DNA of 64,000 nucleotides from Linum tenue. Lineage: Eukaryota > Streptophyta > Magnoliopsida > Malpighiales > Linaceae. The notes under the pieces are model-generated. The model was not told the origin of the DNA. It worked only from the letters and a program-made list of their open reading frames with translations, and did no database searches. Below are positions 61,687 through 64,000 of the stretch, in pieces (position 1 is the stretch's first letter; each line of letters begins with the position of its first letter). The stretch lies in contig CAMGYJ010000005.1 of assembly GCA_946122785.1 (NCBI GenBank), forward strand, positions 84,500,547 through 84,564,546, given 5' to 3'. The position numbers and the translations under genes were made by a program.

Positions 61687-62389
61687 GGGTATGCCTACTA
61701 TGACATGCATGTCACCGTAACATGAATTTTTCGGTTGACCTAATCCTGAAGGCGGTCGACCGAATTGACTAATTTGGGCAGCACGAGAAAGCATTGCGGT
61801 CGACCTCAACGACCACCTGGCCGACCGCACTTAGTTTAAGTTGTTATTTTTTGTGGAAATCACGCACTAGGAAAGATGACGGCGAATGCTACATTAGGTC
61901 GACCTCACCTTAGACGTGGTCGACCACTTTCGACACGTATAACAGCAACCGCGAACAATCTTCTTCACAAAGGCTCTAACGAAAAAAACCTAATTCAGAC
62001 TTTTGGTGGCGTTGAAGGGGACTTATATTCGTATTTATAGAGATTTAGGACGTGAATGGGTCGACCCAATTCGTCTTCTTGTCCAATTGTGGAACCTTTC
62101 TGCTGTTGGAATCTTTATCCAATACGGATACGGTGTGCATGCGGTCGACCTCTTACTAATGAGGTCGACCTTATAGGTGCACAAGGGTCTGCCTATGAGG
62201 TATTTGGGTTTACCTTTCATTCTGTTATACCACCAAAGAGGTCGACCATTTTATGTAGACGGTCGATCGCGTCTCTGAACCTCACATAACTGAATGTGTC
62301 AATTCGGTCGACCGCCTTGTGGATTAGGTCGACCGAAAAGTCCATGTCACGGTGACATGCATGTCATCGTAGCAAAATCTTAAAGTTTT
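61678..62389. mobile_element. Small MULE-like element with GGTCGACC words
   Basis: Element 61687-62380 (694 bp) with the 9-bp duplication taaagtttt on both sides. Arms of about 50 bp are inverted: tgacatgcatgtcaccgt appears at both ends. The interior has about a dozen ggtcgacc or gtcgacc words on both sides of a TATA-like gtatttatag (62030-62039). No transposase. Confidence 0.87.
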
Positions 62390-62619
62390 TCATTCTAAAC
62401 TTAAGTAAAATTATTTTTTCATTTTCGTATAGGAAATTTAAAAAATATGAAACTCACTTGATATTACGTATTTTACGAAAATTACAAAAATTGAAACATG
62501 AAGGTCACTTGAGATCATGACAATATTAATATAATATATAAATTAAAATTTTGGTTAATTTAACTATTCAATAAAATTATCAATTAAATATAAAGTAAAG
62601 TAATGTATTTGGTAATTTG

Positions 62620-62995
62620 ATGTTTTTAAAAAGAAGAGGGAAATTTTGGTGTATTCAAGTTTTTGGGAAGAGAAAGAAGAGGGAAATTTGGTTCTTTGAA
62701 TTTTTTAGAAAAGAAACAAGTGGGAATTTTGGTGGTTTTGATATGTGGGAAGAGAAAGAAGTGGGAAAGTTTGATTCTTTTAATTATGAAAGAGAAATAA
62801 GGAGGGAAACTTTTGAGATTTCAACTTTTTGTAGAAGGAAAGAAGAGGGTAATTTGGTTTTTTCAATTTTATGGAAGAGAAAGAGGAGGGGAAATCGAGT
62901 TTTTCTAATGTATGGAAGGAGAAAGAAGGAGAGAAATTTTAGTATTTTTGTGAAAAGAAAGAAGGAAACATATTTGGTGTTTTCAATTTTTTGGT
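62620..62995 (+). repeat. 42-bp purine-rich minisatellite
   Basis: About nine diverged units with the core agaaagaagagggaaattt, period near 42 bp (14 codons). One frame stays open for 135 codons because the period is a multiple of three, with RKKR..GN..FF repeats; nothing else suggests it is a gene. Confidence 0.8.
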
Positions 62996-63179
62996 TTTTC
63001 ATAATTTTAGCTTTTGAAATATGAATGTTTAACTTTTATATGGAGGACATGACTAGTTAAAATTAATCTTATATGCTTTGAAGGCTAATATGTATGTATG
63101 TAATTGTTTATGGGCTAATAAATAAATTAACCATTAGTTACAACAATTTATACTAAACTTGATAAGTAATCTTTGACGG

Positions 63180-63660
63180 TTCGTTGTTTAGGATATAAAA
63201 TATATGGTTAGGGTATAAGGTATAAGGTACATATGGTTTAGGGTGTATATGGTTAGGGTATAAGATATTGATGGTTTTGACGGTTCTAAGTTTTTTTATT
63301 AACATTTGTTCACTTGAAGTCATTTGAAGTCTTTAACGGCAGGAGATCCCTTTTTAATTTATGTTTATGGTACGTGGTTAGGGTACAAGGTATGTGGTGA
63401 AGTATAGGATATATGGTTAGGGTATTAGCAAATATAACTTTTTATCTATGTTTTGAAAATAAAAGTATGAATTTCACTTTTAAATTAACTATACTAGCAA
63501 AATCACAACTCAAGGACATATGATTAGGGTATAGGTTATGTGGTTAGTGTATAATGTATTGATGGTTTAGGGTATACAATCAACAACATATACTAACTTA
63601 ATATTGTTGATTGAGGGTAAGACCAAGTGTATAGGATATATGCTATTGAGTAAGTTATGA
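63180..63660. repeat. Dispersed TATGGTTAGGGTATA words
   Basis: At least eight copies of tatggttagggtata or close variants (atatggtttagggtgtata, gtggttagggtacaaggtat, catatgattagggtatagg), unevenly spaced and with no single period. Confidence 0.7.
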
Positions 63661-64000
63661 TTGAAGTCACAATAATTTTACTAAATTTGATAGCTAATCT
63701 TTAATGGTTCAATTTTTAGGATAATTCGAACAATTTTACAAATAACTCGTTTGGCAACAGTTCACTGAAGTTATTTGTGCAATGAGTTATTTTGAAATAA
63801 CTCCTTTTATCACTATGCTTTTGCCAAATACCACACGCCAAATACCAGATTTGCATGGTTATACTAAACGAGATACTTTAATCCAATTACTACTGAATTA
63901 ATACTAAAATATCAAATAAACAATTAATGGTGTCTTTTGGTTGCAAATATTGATATCACCATTACTATTAGCTATAATACTTTACCAATTATGATTAATT
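63661..64000. other. AT-rich DNA at window end
   Basis: No gene. The segment aactcgtttggcaacag near 63746 resembles the start of a common plant MITE, but the window ends before a partner end can be seen. Confidence 0.3.

Noticed and set aside
63180..63660. Interstitial telomere repeat
   Set aside because: Only isolated GGTTTAGGG or GGTTAGGG matches within a longer TATGGTTAGGGTATA word; no uninterrupted TTTAGGG run.

Overview
The window is nuclear DNA from a flowering plant, most likely a eudicot. It is AT-rich, has intron-bearing genes, and is dominated by LTR retrotransposons, Mutator-like elements (MULEs), hAT-type elements and one LINE. Nothing in it fixes the species. One ordinary host gene is well supported: a six-exon minus-strand gene at 51259-55430 encoding a lysine/acidic-rich, probably nuclear protein of about 1220 aa. 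I found no rRNA, tRNA or CRISPR array.

Layout. 1-2509: remains of a Gypsy-type element on the minus strand. 2515-19778: a solo LTR (TSD acgaa) split by a complete 14.4-kb MULE (3711-18159, 9-bp TSD ctagctcta). The MULE carries two apparently expressible genes facing each other: a FAR1-like MULE transposase (plus) and a ULP1/C48 cysteine protease with an extra N-terminal domain (minus). It is itself split by a young 5.4-kb LTR element (12289-17711, TSD ggttt). 20500-33993: nested Gypsy elements. These are a gag-protease-only element on plus, a chimeric 3' end, and inside its LTR a complete non-autonomous element (26707-32155, TSD tgcgt). 34000-45240: a decayed second ULP1-bearing locus invaded by a solo LTR (34587-35970), hAT MITEs and a duplicated transposon-protein ORF. 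45245-51192: a long-TIR MITE, then a gag-only Gypsy element whose 3' LTR holds a Pack-MULE-like element, which in turn holds a hAT element. 51193-55600: the host gene. 55600-64000: MITEs, a 5'-truncated LINE (58768-60512), a small MULE-like element (61687-62380) and two repeat arrays.

The most interesting pattern is a shared design in otherwise unrelated elements. Many carry clusters of a short, often palindromic 'word' specific to that element, placed in introns, gene flanks or promoter-proximal/leader DNA. The ULP1-MULE uses TTACCATATGGTAA; Gypsy LTRs use AATACGGTCGTATT, CACACGGCCGTGTGG, AATACCCGACCGGGTATT or AAAGATCACGGCC; the small MULE uses GGTCGACC. Two LTRs of one family have homologous flanks but unrelated word blocks, as if the block had been swapped. 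Two other LTRs carry tandem inverted repeats in which stems vary while loops or spacers stay constant. The best known parallel is the family-specific motif arrays bound by VANC anti-silencing proteins in Arabidopsis VANDAL MULEs. Here a ULP1 protease gene takes the place of such a factor, which suggests a testable SUMO-related counter-silencing model.
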